Numbered from the stretch's first letter, positions 38,949 to 49,553 are shown. The stretch: 64,000 bases of DNA from an uncultured Oscillospiraceae bacterium (GCA_947585425.1 CANPWZ010000006.1:1-64000), one strand, 5' to 3'. The notes: generated by a model not told the origin, from the letters alone. Numbers and translations: made by a program.

Positions 38949-39866
38949 TTAGTCTCCAAGGCGACCACCCTTCCTCACCGACGCCAGGTAGATGTCCGTG
39001 ACGTCAGGCCGCTCATGGCCCAGGAGCTTGGACACGGCGAGATGGGCGTCCAGCTCATTTTTACCGGCCGCAATCAACGCCTGATACTTTTCAGCAGCAT
39101 AGGTGTGGCGAAGTCCGTGGAAGGTCAGGGGGCGCTCGTCGCCCTCGTCACATAACTCCTTGCGATGATCCAGCAGAAACTTCTGGATGCCGTAAATGGC
39201 GTCGTCGGTGGGCATATCGTCCGGCACCAGCAGCTTGTGGCCCCGTTTGGTGCGGCGAAGCGTCTCCCGCAGCGCAATGGAGATCTGCTTATTGATGGGC
39301 ACGGTGCGAACCTTGCCGCCCTTGCCCTTGATGGTGATGGCCCCTTCCCGCAGCGCATCCTCCGCGATGGCCGTGTCGATGCGGAAGCACTCGTGGACCC
39401 GCAGTCCGCCATAGCGGGCCAGATAAAAGGCCAGAATGTAGTCGTCGCGGCCCTCAAACAGAGCGATCATCAAAAGGCGATTGAACTCAGGCGGCGTCCA
39501 GGTGCGGTCTACCCCGCCGAAGCGGCGGCGCTCCAGTTCGATGCCCAACTGACTATTGGAGGGCAAGCGATACTTGGCGTCCATCTTGTCGTGCCAGAAC
39601 CGGATGCCAGCCAGTTCCGTCTTGATCGTGCTGGCGGACTTGCCGGCCATCTGCATATGCTCCACGTAGCTGACCAGATGCTTGCCGCTGATATTGGCCA
39701 GCTTTTGCAGACAGTAGTGATCCGCGAGGAATTTGCAGAACCGCTTCATGGCCTCGTAATACCGATCCTTGGTCCGGAAGCTCCCCTGCCGATTGTGCCT
39801 TGCCAGCTTGTCCAGCTGGTCCACGAGGGCCCTGTAAATGCCCTCATTTTTGATGTTAGATTTCAT
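38949..39866 (-). CDS. Second tyrosine recombinase of element C
   Basis: LARYGGLRVHECFRIDTA, FHGLRHTYAAEKYQAL...VSKLLGHERPDVTDIYL. Confidence 0.9.
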   Translation of the reverse strand: MKSNIKNEGIYRALVDQLDKLARHNRQGSFRTKDRYYEAMKRFCKFLADHYCLQKLANISGKHLVSYVEHMQMAGKSASTIKTELAGIRFWHDKMDAKYRLPSNSQLGIELERRRFGGVDRTWTPPEFNRLLMIALFEGRDDYILAFYLARYGGLRVHECFRIDTAIAEDALREGAITIKGKGGKVRTVPINKQISIALRETLRRTKRGHKLLVPDDMPTDDAIYGIQKFLLDHRKELCDEGDERPLTFHGLRHTYAAEKYQALIAAGKNELDAHLAVSKLLGHERPDVTDIYLASVRKGGRLGD

Positions 39867-40069
39867 ATGAAAAACTCCCTAATCTTCAAAATATAAGTTC
39901 AGATGGGCGCAGTCCACCCCTTGGCAACTCTGTCCGTTTCCGGCTCGTTTCCACTGAAACAGACATCTCCGACAGGGCCCAAACCCTTGAAACAAGCGGC
40001 CTGAGGAACTCTGTTCCGATACCTGTCTCTCTTTCAGTTGTGCCTCGGTCAGTACGAACACAGCATGGG

Positions 40070-40206
40070 GAGATGAGCTCCCTGTCGCCTTGGGGTCCCG
40101 CTCGCGGCCCATCGAAGCGGACGCGAGTGGGAGAGGAGGAGCGGCGCAATGAATGAGCTTTCGCGCTTGCGCGGAAGCGAAGGATATGGAGCGCGCTCCG
40201 ACGACG
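40070..40206 (-). repeat. Dispersed intergenic repeat, copy 3 (inverted)
   Basis: Reverse complement gcgctccatatccttcgcttccgcgcaagcgcgaaagctcattcattgcgccgctcctcctctcccactcg resembles 60716-60826. Confidence 0.6.
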
Positions 40207-40504
40207 CTGCGGACACGGCCGCTGAACTCGGCTGCGGCGCAATGCCGCGGGTGTCCTTCGATCCCTCCGGCTGGGATCGGGGTGCGCGAACTCTCACGCT
40301 GCCGGACCGGCGCAGCGCCGGAGCGGTGAGAGGTGAGACCGTTGCCAATGGCCTCCGAGGTTATCATCCCTGGGTCCCCGCAAACCTCAAAGCGGGGAGG
40401 GTTCTGGCAGTTCGTCCTATTCTACGGTGCGTGTTTCCCTGGCCGGCGGCTGGCAGGACCGCTGGCTGCTCCCGATGAGCGGAAACCTTTCATAAACGCA
40501 AAAA

Positions 40505-40551
40505 GGGAGCGCGAAAAGTCGTCAAAGCATCAACAAACTTCTCGCGCTCCC
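40505..40551. terminator. Hairpin
   Basis: gggagcgcga ... tcgcgctccc. Confidence 0.6.
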
Positions 40552-40793
40552 TGAGAGCGCCTGGCTTTTCAATTATTCGCCCCGTGGGGCCGTTACGGAG
40601 ATATTGCGGCTGCCCACATGGCGGCAAAGTTCACCGTCTGGCAGGTCAGTCATCTAATTGGCTTCTTCCAGTCTATGCGGACGGCGAAAGGGCGCACTTT
40701 GCCCCTCCCTAACGCCGTTCCTCCCTACCTTACTCCGCCCTATCTTACTCCGCCCTGATTACAGGGCAAGTATAGCACAGTGCAAGGCCGCTG

Positions 40794-40818
40794 TATAGGT
40801 GGAAATGTTCCACCTATA
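40794..40818. promoter_or_regulatory. Perfect 11-bp-arm palindrome, possible operator
   Basis: tataggtggaa atg ttccacctata. Confidence 0.45.
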
Positions 40819-40981
40819 ATTCATCAATTTTTGCGAACGCGCTTTTTCACAGTGAACTAATCTTTTCCGCCAGTCTAATATATCTAAATACGATATAAGA
40901 GCCCAAAGAACAACCATTTTTAAAAAGTGGTAATGGCCCGGGCAACAGCCCAGGCCATTTCATTTCATTGAAGCGCTATAT

Positions 40982-41944
40982 TCACAGCAACGCCATGATC
41001 TGCTCCCGCTCCGGCATGGAGCGGATGGCCCCCTTTTTGGTGGTGACCAGGTAGGCCGCCGCGTTGGCGAAGCGCAGCATTTGCCCCAGATCGTCGGGGG
41101 TCAGGCCGTCCAGCCCATGTTCCAGCACATAGTTCAGCACGCAGGCGCAGAAGGTGTCCCCCGCGCCGGTGGTCTCGATGGTGCCGCCCAGTTTGAGGGC
41201 GGGCTGATAGGCCCGCATGCCGCCGTAATGGGCCCAGCTGCCGTCGGCGCCGGCGGTGGCGTTCAGCAGTTTGATGTGGGGGTGCTTCGCCTGAAGGATG
41301 GCCACGGCCCGCCCGATGTCCGCCTGGCCGGTCATGAACTCCAGCTCGTTGTCGGCGATCTTGAGCACGTCGCACTGGCTGAGGCCCCACTCGATCTGGG
41401 CCCTGGCGTTCTCCAGGCTGTCCCACAGGGGCGGGCGCAGGTTGGGGTCGAAGGAGATCACCGCGCCGCTCTCCTTGGCCAGGGCCACCGCCTGTTTCGT
41501 GGCGGAGCGCACCGGCTCATGGGTGAGGGACAGAGTGCCGAAGTGGAACACGCGGGCGCTCTGGATCAGCTCCGCGGGGACCTCCTCCGGCGTCAGCATC
41601 ATGTCCGCGCCGGGGGCCCGGTAGAAGGAGAAATCCCGGTCGCCCCCCGGCAGGGTCTTCACAAAGGCCAGGGTGGTGCGGACGGCCCGGTCCACGGCCA
41701 AGCCGCCCGTGTCGATGCCGGCTTCCTCCGCCACGCCCCGCAGCAGGGAGCCGAACATATCGTCCCCCACCTTGCCGATGAAGGCGGTCCTTTTGCCCAG
41801 CTTCTGCAGCATGGCCAGCACATTGCAGGGGGCCCCGCCGGGATTGGCCTCGAACAGGGAGTTGCCCTGGCCGCTGGCGCCGTTCTCCGTGAAGTCCATG
41901 AGCAGCTCGCCCAGGGCCACCACGTCAAATGCCTTGTCTGTCAT
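40982..41944 (-). CDS. PfkB-family carbohydrate kinase, probable fructokinase
   Basis: VALGELLMDFTENG...EANPGGAPCNVLAML; GTIETTGAGDTFCACVLNYVLEHG. Confidence 0.92.
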   Translation of the reverse strand: MTDKAFDVVALGELLMDFTENGASGQGNSLFEANPGGAPCNVLAMLQKLGKRTAFIGKVGDDMFGSLLRGVAEEAGIDTGGLAVDRAVRTTLAFVKTLPGGDRDFSFYRAPGADMMLTPEEVPAELIQSARVFHFGTLSLTHEPVRSATKQAVALAKESGAVISFDPNLRPPLWDSLENARAQIEWGLSQCDVLKIADNELEFMTGQADIGRAVAILQAKHPHIKLLNATAGADGSWAHYGGMRAYQPALKLGGTIETTGAGDTFCACVLNYVLEHGLDGLTPDDLGQMLRFANAAAYLVTTKKGAIRSMPEREQIMALL

Positions 41945-41957
41945 CCCGTCCGCCCCC

Positions 41958-43445
41958 TCAGTCCATGACGATGTCGTATTTCTCCACATCCATCAGCACC
42001 GAGCCCACCGCGTCGAAGCTGATGGCGGCAGCCTCCTGCCGGGTGAAGATGACGGCGGAGGCGGCCTGCTCCCCGTCGTTGACGAACACCTCCACGCTGA
42101 AGCGGTCCAGGATGATCCGCAGCTTGAGCGCGCCGTCCCTGGGCCGCACCAGGAGGCTGCGGGTGTGGACGATATCGGCGTTGCTGCCGCTGCGGGTGCG
42201 GTCCAGCTTCAGGATGCTGGTGCCCGGCTTGTACCGGAGGGTGGTGACGTACTCCCCGTCCTTGGCCACATGGACCCGGAAACAGCTGTAAGAGTCCCTG
42301 CTGGCGGGCCGGACGGTGACGGTCATGTCGATCATACGCCCCTGGATGCCGTGGAGGGTGGTCTCCGCGCCCACCAGCACGTTCTGGTAGGCGACCTTGT
42401 TCCGGCGATACCCCTCCAGCTCCCGCACCGGCGTCTGGATCAGGCGGCCCTCCCGGATGGACAGCTCCCGGGGCAGGGACATCTGCCCGAACCAGCGGTT
42501 AGTTCTGGGCTTGCCGCCGATGGTGTTCCAGTTCTGCATCCAGCCGATCATGATCCGGCGGCCGTCGGCGGCCTCCAGGGTCTGGGGGGCGTAGAAGTCG
42601 ATGCCGTAGTCGATGGCCTGGACGCTCTCCCGCTCGAAGCGGTTGCGCTCCCTGTCGTAGCTCCCGATGAGGCAGACGGTGCCGTGGCCGGCGTGGAACT
42701 CCAGCCCGATGGGGCTCATCTCCATGGGACTGACCAGCAGCACCTGCTTTCCGTCCAGGGGGAAGAAATCGGGGCACTCCCACATCTGCCCGTACTGGTT
42801 GCGGGAGGCGTCCACCGGCCCCACCAGGGACCAGTCCACGCCGTTCTCGCTTGTGTAGAGCAGCACCGTCCCGCTGCTGTCCGGGACGCGGTTGCCCACC
42901 ACCAGGCGGTAGGTGCCGTCCGGCTCCCGCCACACCTTGGGGTCCCGGAAGTCCTCCGGGCTGCCCCCGGCGGGCAGGTCTTTGGCCGTCAGCACCGGGT
43001 TGGCGGGCCACTTCTCATAGTCCACCCCGTCGCCGATGGCGACGCACTGGGTCTGGCAGTCGTGAAGCTCGCCGTTCTCCAGGCGGATCTGGCGCACCCC
43101 GGTGTAGACCAGGAGCTGGCGGCCGTCGGGCAGCTCCGCCGCGCCGCCGGAAAAGCACCCGTTCTGATCGTACTCCATATCGGGGGCCAAAGCCGCGGGC
43201 AGCCGCTCCCAGCGGAGGAAGTCCCGGGTCTTGACGTGGCCCCAGTGCATGGAGTCCCAGTCGGTGGAGTAGGGGTGATACTGGTAAAAGAGATGGTACT
43301 CCCCCTTGTAGCGGGAGAAGCCGTTGGGGTCGTTCATCCAGCCGATGGTGGGGGTCAGGTGAAAGGCCGGACGCCGGTCGTCCGGGATAAAGGGGCCGTA
43401 GTGGGCCTCGAATTCCCGCGCTTTTCGCAGCTTGTCGCTGATCAT
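41958..43445 (-). CDS. GH32 sucrose-6-phosphate hydrolase / fructosidase
   Basis: LTPTIGWMNDPNGFSRYKGEYHLFYQYHPY (WMNDPNG), RDPKVW, ECPDFF. Confidence 0.95.
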   Translation of the reverse strand: MISDKLRKAREFEAHYGPFIPDDRRPAFHLTPTIGWMNDPNGFSRYKGEYHLFYQYHPYSTDWDSMHWGHVKTRDFLRWERLPAALAPDMEYDQNGCFSGGAAELPDGRQLLVYTGVRQIRLENGELHDCQTQCVAIGDGVDYEKWPANPVLTAKDLPAGGSPEDFRDPKVWREPDGTYRLVVGNRVPDSSGTVLLYTSENGVDWSLVGPVDASRNQYGQMWECPDFFPLDGKQVLLVSPMEMSPIGLEFHAGHGTVCLIGSYDRERNRFERESVQAIDYGIDFYAPQTLEAADGRRIMIGWMQNWNTIGGKPRTNRWFGQMSLPRELSIREGRLIQTPVRELEGYRRNKVAYQNVLVGAETTLHGIQGRMIDMTVTVRPASRDSYSCFRVHVAKDGEYVTTLRYKPGTSILKLDRTRSGSNADIVHTRSLLVRPRDGALKLRIILDRFSVEVFVNDGEQAASAVIFTRQEAAAISFDAVGSVLMDVEKYDIVMD

Positions 43446-44116
43446 CAGGATCCCTCCGTTTCGCTGTTGTCAGGGTCGCCGTCCCCGCCCGTCTCTTTCT
43501 CCACGTCCTCCGGCCGCATGTGCAGCAGGAACACCTTTTCCATGGTGACGCTGCCGATCCAGCAGGCCGCGGCGGGGACGATCAGGAGCAGGACGGGGGC
43601 GATCAGGATCAGGGCGGCCCCGGCCAGGATGGGTAGGAACACCCACAGGGACTTGACAGGGTGGGCCGCCATGAGCAGGAGGCTGAAGCGCAGCACGTCC
43701 TTCACGCTCCCGTTGAACCGGGCGCAGTAGGCGGACAGCCATGCCGTCCAGGTCACCGCCACGCAGATGAGCACCAGGATCACCCAGTAGAGGTTCCCGA
43801 TCAGCTTCCCCTGGAGGTACATGGAGCGGAACACCAGGGCGTCCACTGTCAGCAGGATCAGCAGGGCCAGGGCGGGCAGCCAGGCCAGGGTGGAGCGCTT
43901 CAGGTTCTCCTTGAACGCATCCCAGAATGTCCGCCACAGATACCCCTCGTCCCGGCGGATGTATTTGTACACCGCGGCGTACAGGGCGGCGGACGACGCG
44001 CCCATGGTGACGATGGGGATGGAGAAGACCAGCCACAGGACGCTGAGGCAGATGCAGTCGGCGATATGGATCAGGCCGCGCATGAATTTGCTGTCGATGT
44101 CAAACAGGCGTCTCAT
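43445..44116 (-). CDS. YesL-like DUF624 membrane protein
   Basis: RGLIHIADCICLSVLWLVFSIPIVTMGASSAALYAAVYKYIRRDEGYLWRTFWDAFKENLKRST. Confidence 0.85.
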   Translation of the reverse strand: MRRLFDIDSKFMRGLIHIADCICLSVLWLVFSIPIVTMGASSAALYAAVYKYIRRDEGYLWRTFWDAFKENLKRSTLAWLPALALLILLTVDALVFRSMYLQGKLIGNLYWVILVLICVAVTWTAWLSAYCARFNGSVKDVLRFSLLLMAAHPVKSLWVFLPILAGAALILIAPVLLLIVPAAACWIGSVTMEKVFLLHMRPEDVEKETGGDGDPDNSETEGS

Positions 44117-44167
44117 TTCCCATGCCCCCGCTCGTCAGATGTGTAGTTTGGATGGACTTTGGCGCTG

Positions 44168-45916
44168 TCACGGACGGGTGTACTCCCTGAGAGAGGAGAA
44201 CAGCACCGAATTGTTCTCCGCGAACAGCTGGATGGTCTTGCCGCTGGCCCCGTAGAGCCGGACGGTGAGGGCGGCCTGGCCGTCGATGTAGAACACGCCC
44301 GCCGAGCCCTCCTGGATGTAGGTGAAGGAATAATCGGTATTGGGCTCCAGGTCCACCGCCGTCTCGGTGATGAGGGTGCCGCCCTCGTTGAACTGAAGCT
44401 GCACCTTGTCCTCCGCGGGGACCAGAGCGATGAACTTGTTCTTGCCGTCCCGGCCGTTGTAGTCGAAGCTGAGGCCGAAGGAGCCCTCGCCGGTATAGCG
44501 GAACTCGCCGGTGAGCTTGAAGCTCTCATAGCAGGTGAAGGCGTCGGCATAGGCGTAGACCGAGCCGGACTCCACGGAGACGTGGGTGTCCTCCGCCGCC
44601 AGCGCCCGCCGGACCGAGAAGGCGTCCTCCACGGCGTCCACCGGGGCCAGGGCCAGGGTGCCGTCCTCGTTTTGGATCAGCTTTTGGACGGCCAGATTGC
44701 CCGCCCAGCCGGACACGTCCTGGGTGGAGGAGGGGGACTCGGACCGCCGGGCCCAGCCCACCATGTAACAGTTCTCGCCGTCCTCCACGTGCTTGGCGGC
44801 GTAGAACAGCTTGCCGTCCAGCCGCACGGGGTCCCCGTAGGGGCCGTAGGGAGTATCGGACACGGCGTACCAGAGGGTGTCGTCCTGGGCGGAGTAGGTG
44901 ATGTAGTATTTGCCGCCCATCTCAAAGGTGTCGCTGCACTCCAGGTTCCAAAAGTCGCCGTTTTTGGCCTCGTCGTTGGTGAAGATGACCCCGTCGTAGT
45001 GTCTGTTCTCCAGATCGGGGCTGAGGGTGTATTTCAGGATGCGGGCCACCCCGCCCTGGGAGGCGGTGACGGTGAGGACGATGTTCCCGCTCTCGTCCAC
45101 ATATCCCTGGGGGTCCCGGAAGTCGTTTTTCTGGCCCAGCTCGGAGGGGGGCGTGATCTCCCAGCCCTCCAGCTTCTCGAAAGCGGTGGGGGTATCGCCC
45201 ACGGCCACCATGATCTTCTCGGCGTACTCCAGGATGTTCCCGTCACCGTGACCAGTATAGAAGAAGTAATACTTCCCGTCAACCTTCACCACGGAGCCGG
45301 TGCCAATCCAGCTGTCCTGCCCGCCGGAGCGGTTGGCCTCCAGCACCGGGTCGTCGTACTCGGTGTAGGTGAGGAAGTCGGTGGTGGTGGTCAGATAGGC
45401 CGAGTGGTTATAGGAGTCGCCGGCCTCTTTCAGATAGTAGATGTAATAGGTGCCGTCCTCATAGTAGGGCATGGTGTCGCCCACATAGGGCTGGCTGGTG
45501 CCGTCCATCTCCGGGAGGAAGAAGGTGGCGTAGTCGTAGGCCTCCTCCTGGCTGCCGGGGGTGCGGAGGGAGGAGAAGTCCTTGTCGTTTCCGGGGTCGG
45601 AGATCGTGTCCCCGGTGTCCCGGTCCCAGCCGGCGTAGAGGGTCATATCGGACTTGACCTTGTCCGCGCCCGCATCCCAGGGCAGGGTGAGGCCGGCGTC
45701 CTGGAACCAGCCCAGGAAGGTATAGCCCTCCCGGACAGGGGCCTCGGGGGCGGTGATGGTCTTGCCGGAGGACACCGTCTGGCTTGGGATGGTCAGGTCG
45801 GCGTCGGAGTTGTCGTCAAAGGTCACCGTGTACTCCGCGGTGGGGCCGCAGCCGCACAGCAGGGCGCTGAGGAGCAGGCACAGGGCGGTGAGCCCCGCGA
45901 TGATGGTTCGTCTCAT
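44168..45916 (-). CDS. Lipoprotein: InlB_B-like repeat plus GH32/GH43-like beta-propeller hydrolase
   Basis: Lipobox LLCGC; YTVTFDDNSD...GYTFLGWFQDAGLTLPWD; PYVGDTMPYYEDGTYYIYYLKE, FRDPQGYVDESG. Confidence 0.8.
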   Translation of the reverse strand: MRRTIIAGLTALCLLLSALLCGCGPTAEYTVTFDDNSDADLTIPSQTVSSGKTITAPEAPVREGYTFLGWFQDAGLTLPWDAGADKVKSDMTLYAGWDRDTGDTISDPGNDKDFSSLRTPGSQEEAYDYATFFLPEMDGTSQPYVGDTMPYYEDGTYYIYYLKEAGDSYNHSAYLTTTTDFLTYTEYDDPVLEANRSGGQDSWIGTGSVVKVDGKYYFFYTGHGDGNILEYAEKIMVAVGDTPTAFEKLEGWEITPPSELGQKNDFRDPQGYVDESGNIVLTVTASQGGVARILKYTLSPDLENRHYDGVIFTNDEAKNGDFWNLECSDTFEMGGKYYITYSAQDDTLWYAVSDTPYGPYGDPVRLDGKLFYAAKHVEDGENCYMVGWARRSESPSSTQDVSGWAGNLAVQKLIQNEDGTLALAPVDAVEDAFSVRRALAAEDTHVSVESGSVYAYADAFTCYESFKLTGEFRYTGEGSFGLSFDYNGRDGKNKFIALVPAEDKVQLQFNEGGTLITETAVDLEPNTDYSFTYIQEGSAGVFYIDGQAALTVRLYGASGKTIQLFAENNSVLFSSLREYTRP

Positions 45917-46009
45917 GTTAGCCTCCCTATGTCGTTGAGCGCGTCCGCAGTACGCTTGCAGAGGGGATACCCAGGCATCCCCTCTGCAGGCGTTTCGCGT
46001 ATAGTCGGA

Positions 46010-47791
46010 TCAGATCACGCTGCTCTGATAGATGGTGATGTTGGAGAACTCGATGGTCACCTCGCCCATCCCGGCCAGGTCCGCGGAGCCGAACTGGAAC
46101 AGGAGCTCAAAGTCCATGTCGGTGATGAGGGTGTCGGTGGTGGTGAAGGTGAAGGTCTGCTCATCAGTGGTGAAGTCGATGGCCTCGGACAGGCGGGGAT
46201 CCCAGCCGCCGGCGGGGTTCAGGAAGAAGCCGCAGGAGACGGGCTTGGTGGCCTTGGCGGTGATCTCCACCGTGAAGTAGCTGTCGGCGGGCAGGGTCAG
46301 GTCCATGTAGAGCTTGTCGTGCCAGTCGGTGGTGCCGCCCTGGTCGATGCGGTAGTTGAGGCTGCCGTTCTCGGTCCAGATGGTGCCCACGCCCCGCTCG
46401 TTGTCCTCGTCGGTGCCGTTGTAGGTGCCCCAGCTGTAATCGTCGCCCTCATAGGGGACGCCGAAGCTGTCGATGGTCTTTTCGGTGTTCAAATCGCCCT
46501 CCACCTTGCCGAACTCCAGGGCGGTGACGGTGATGGTGTTGGCGGTGACGCCGTCGGAGGGATTGCCGATCTGCATGCGGATCACGGGGTCGGACACGGC
46601 GTTCTCAGCGGTGAACACGTTGGTGATCTCCACCTCCTCGCCGGCGGCCAGGTTCAGGCTGTTGAAGTTGGCCCGGGCCGCGTCGGCCTGGGAGGAACTC
46701 TCCACCAGCAGCTCGCCGGACTGGGCGCTGTCGGCCTTGACGGTGAAGCGGTAGTAGTACTTGACGCCCGCCTCCACGGCCACGCCGGGCAGGGCCAGGT
46801 CGGCCTTGATGCTCCACACCCCGCCCTCGGTGGGATAGGAGTCGATCTGGAAGGCGGCCGCGCCGCCCGCCACGTTCACTGAGGCGGCGGCCCCGTCCCC
46901 GGCGGAGACGGCGGCCTCAGCCGCGCCGGAGAAGGTAGCGGTGTAGACGGGGGCCATGGTCTGCTCGCCGGTGATCTCATAGATCTCTATCTTGTCGATG
47001 GTGACAGTGAAATCACTGGGGGTGGTGTCGCTGGGGTTGTCGGGGTTGGGGGTGATCTTCCCCAGGTTCAAAAGCAGGTCGGCGGTGTTCTCTCCGGCGG
47101 AGGTGAAGTTCATCTCGATGGGGGCGATCTCAGGGCCGATGGGTAGGTTATAGGCCCCGCCCAGGTTCTGATCCCCGGCGTTGGCCAGGAGATGGGCGTA
47201 GGTGGGGGCGGTGGACTTGGCCCACACCTTCACCCGGTAGTCCGCCGCCTTCAGCTCCACGCCGGACTTCACCAGCTGGATGTCGGTGTCGCCGCTGCCG
47301 GGGTCGGTGATGTCGAACACATAGGCGCCCTGCTTCAGCGCGCCAGCGGCCTGGACGCCGTCCGCGACCTTGGCGGTCCAGCCGTGGCTGTCGGCGGCCT
47401 TGTCGGAGAAGTCGAACTTCTGGAAGACCACCGCCTCGCCGGTCTGGCGGGTGACGGTGAGTGTGGCGTAGGCCTTGGCCTCCAGCCCGCCCTTGTCGGT
47501 GACGGAGTAGGTCAGCTCATAGTCGCCGGGGTTCTCCGGGGTGGCCTTGCCGTTCTGGAAGGTCAGCTCGGGCAGAGAGGTGATGACGATTTTGGCGGTC
47601 ACGTCGCCGTCCTCCGCGTCGGTGGCGGAGACGCCGGCCATGGCGTCGAACTCGCTGCCGGCCTGGACGCTCTGGTCCGCCACGCCGGCGATTTCAGGGG
47701 CCGTGTTGTCCCCGCTCTGCCCGCAGGCAGAGACGGAGAACAGCAGGGCCAGGCACAGCAGTGCCGCGATAACATTACGAAGCTGTTTCAT
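46010..47791 (-). CDS. Lipoprotein with immunoglobulin-like and carbohydrate-binding-like domains
   Basis: Lipobox VSACG; APEIAGVADQSVQAGSEFDAMAGVSATDAEDGD (DUF5011-like); repeated beta-sandwich CBM-like segments. Confidence 0.7.
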   Translation of the reverse strand: MKQLRNVIAALLCLALLFSVSACGQSGDNTAPEIAGVADQSVQAGSEFDAMAGVSATDAEDGDVTAKIVITSLPELTFQNGKATPENPGDYELTYSVTDKGGLEAKAYATLTVTRQTGEAVVFQKFDFSDKAADSHGWTAKVADGVQAAGALKQGAYVFDITDPGSGDTDIQLVKSGVELKAADYRVKVWAKSTAPTYAHLLANAGDQNLGGAYNLPIGPEIAPIEMNFTSAGENTADLLLNLGKITPNPDNPSDTTPSDFTVTIDKIEIYEITGEQTMAPVYTATFSGAAEAAVSAGDGAAASVNVAGGAAAFQIDSYPTEGGVWSIKADLALPGVAVEAGVKYYYRFTVKADSAQSGELLVESSSQADAARANFNSLNLAAGEEVEITNVFTAENAVSDPVIRMQIGNPSDGVTANTITVTALEFGKVEGDLNTEKTIDSFGVPYEGDDYSWGTYNGTDEDNERGVGTIWTENGSLNYRIDQGGTTDWHDKLYMDLTLPADSYFTVEITAKATKPVSCGFFLNPAGGWDPRLSEAIDFTTDEQTFTFTTTDTLITDMDFELLFQFGSADLAGMGEVTIEFSNITIYQSSVI

Positions 47792-47806
47792 TTCGGCGCA
47801 CTCCCT

Positions 47807-49504
47807 TTAAAAGCTGGCCGTATAGCGGTCATAGGCGTCCTGATAGATCTTCTGGATGGCGCTGAGGTTCACCCGGCCGTTCAGATCGCTCTGGAAGGTG
47901 GACCAGTCGGCGTCGGACACGCCGCCGTTCATCAGCCACTTGATCAGGTTGGTGCGGATGTAGTCGTTCAGGTTGGACTCATAGCTGCTCAGGGTGTTCA
48001 GCTCCTCCAGGGTGAACTGGAGGTTGGTGGGGCAGGGCACCACGCCATCGGGCACATAGGGCTTGGCGCACAGGTCCAGCCGCTCCAGGCGGAGCTGGGC
48101 ACGGGGCTCCATGTGGACCACGCTGGTCCAGGCGTCCTCGGACAGGTAGATGATGCCCAGGGGGGCGTTCTGGAGGCGCAACTCGTCGGAGGTCATGCCT
48201 TCGGGCACTTCCTTCTGCACCAGCATACCGTTCTCGTCCAGCTCCTCCTCATAGACGATGCCGATGGGGCCGTAGTTGATTTGGGCGGAGATGATGGGGT
48301 CATAGTAGCGGTCGAAGTAGGCCAGCAGGACTTCCACGTTGGGCACGCCGTTGAAGAAGATGACCTCGCCGGTGCTGACTTCGGGGTTGTTGGACACGCA
48401 GACGGTCTGGTCGCCATTGGGGCCCACCAGGGGAGCGCAGCAGATGTAGTTCTCCGGATTGGACACCACGGTCTCGCTCTCCCACCAGTAGAAGGCGCCG
48501 TAGGTCTCGTCCCCCTTGCCGTTGGCCAGGAAGTTGTCCTGGGAGATCTCGAAGGACACCTTGTCGATGAGACCCTTGGACACCCAGTCGGCGATGAAGT
48601 TGGTGGCCTCCTTGAAGCGGTCGTCCTGGACGGTGTAGGTGACCTTGCCGTCCACGATGACCCGGTGGTCGGTGTTGTCGTTCAGGCCGAACATGCCGTA
48701 GAGATCGCACTGGTTGCCCTGCCAGTTGTTGTAGACGAAGCTCAGGGGCCGCTCATCGTCGGTCTTGCCGTTGCCGTTCATATCGTTGTCCCGGAAGTAG
48801 GCCAGCATGGCCTCCATCTGGGCGGCGGTGATGGACAGGCCGTCCTTCAGGTCGGCGGCGGTGAGGCCGGTGACGGCGCCGGCGTCGATGGCGGCCTGGG
48901 CCCAGTTCTTGTTCAGGAACAGCAGGTTGGGGTGCTGGAGCAGGCCCATCTCCTCCACACGGGGCAGGGAGTAGATCTTGCCGTCCTCGCTGGTGAGCTG
49001 CGCCTTGATGTCGGGGCGGTCCTCCAAAATCCTGGACAGGTTGGGCATGTACTCCAGGTAGTCGCTGATGGGCAGCAGGACCTCCCGCTGGGCGTACTTG
49101 ATGATCTCGCCGGCGCTCATGCCCGCGTGGTAGATGGCGTCGGGCCGGTCGGAGGCGTTGCCGAAGATCAGGTTCTTCTGCTGGCCGTAGACGGACTCGG
49201 ACACGTTCTCCCAGGACACGTACACGTTGGTGCTCTCATACAGGTCCTGCATGATTTTCATGTCGTTGTAGTCCAGGGCGGAGGCGTTCTTGGAGGAGTA
49301 GACATTGAAGGAGATCTCCTGGGCGCCCTTGTCATTGAGGATGGGGGCGTTAGGGTCGGTCCACTGGAAGCCGTACTCGGACTTGAGGGTCTCGATGTCG
49401 GAGCCGCTCTGCTGCCCGCCGGGCCGGCTGCCGCTGGGGCCGCCGCAGGCGGCCAGGGACAGCACCAGCGCCGCCAGCGCGAGGATGGAAAGGAACTTTT
49501 TCAT
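47807..49504 (-). CDS. ABC transporter extracellular solute-binding lipoprotein
   Basis: MKKFLSILALAALVLSLAACGG; adjacent to permease genes. Confidence 0.9.
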   Translation of the reverse strand: MKKFLSILALAALVLSLAACGGPSGSRPGGQQSGSDIETLKSEYGFQWTDPNAPILNDKGAQEISFNVYSSKNASALDYNDMKIMQDLYESTNVYVSWENVSESVYGQQKNLIFGNASDRPDAIYHAGMSAGEIIKYAQREVLLPISDYLEYMPNLSRILEDRPDIKAQLTSEDGKIYSLPRVEEMGLLQHPNLLFLNKNWAQAAIDAGAVTGLTAADLKDGLSITAAQMEAMLAYFRDNDMNGNGKTDDERPLSFVYNNWQGNQCDLYGMFGLNDNTDHRVIVDGKVTYTVQDDRFKEATNFIADWVSKGLIDKVSFEISQDNFLANGKGDETYGAFYWWESETVVSNPENYICCAPLVGPNGDQTVCVSNNPEVSTGEVIFFNGVPNVEVLLAYFDRYYDPIISAQINYGPIGIVYEEELDENGMLVQKEVPEGMTSDELRLQNAPLGIIYLSEDAWTSVVHMEPRAQLRLERLDLCAKPYVPDGVVPCPTNLQFTLEELNTLSSYESNLNDYIRTNLIKWLMNGGVSDADWSTFQSDLNGRVNLSAIQKIYQDAYDRYTASF

Positions 49505-49553
49505 ACTGTGTTACCTCCAGTTGATGGTGAGTTGAATGGTTAGCCGATGGGGA

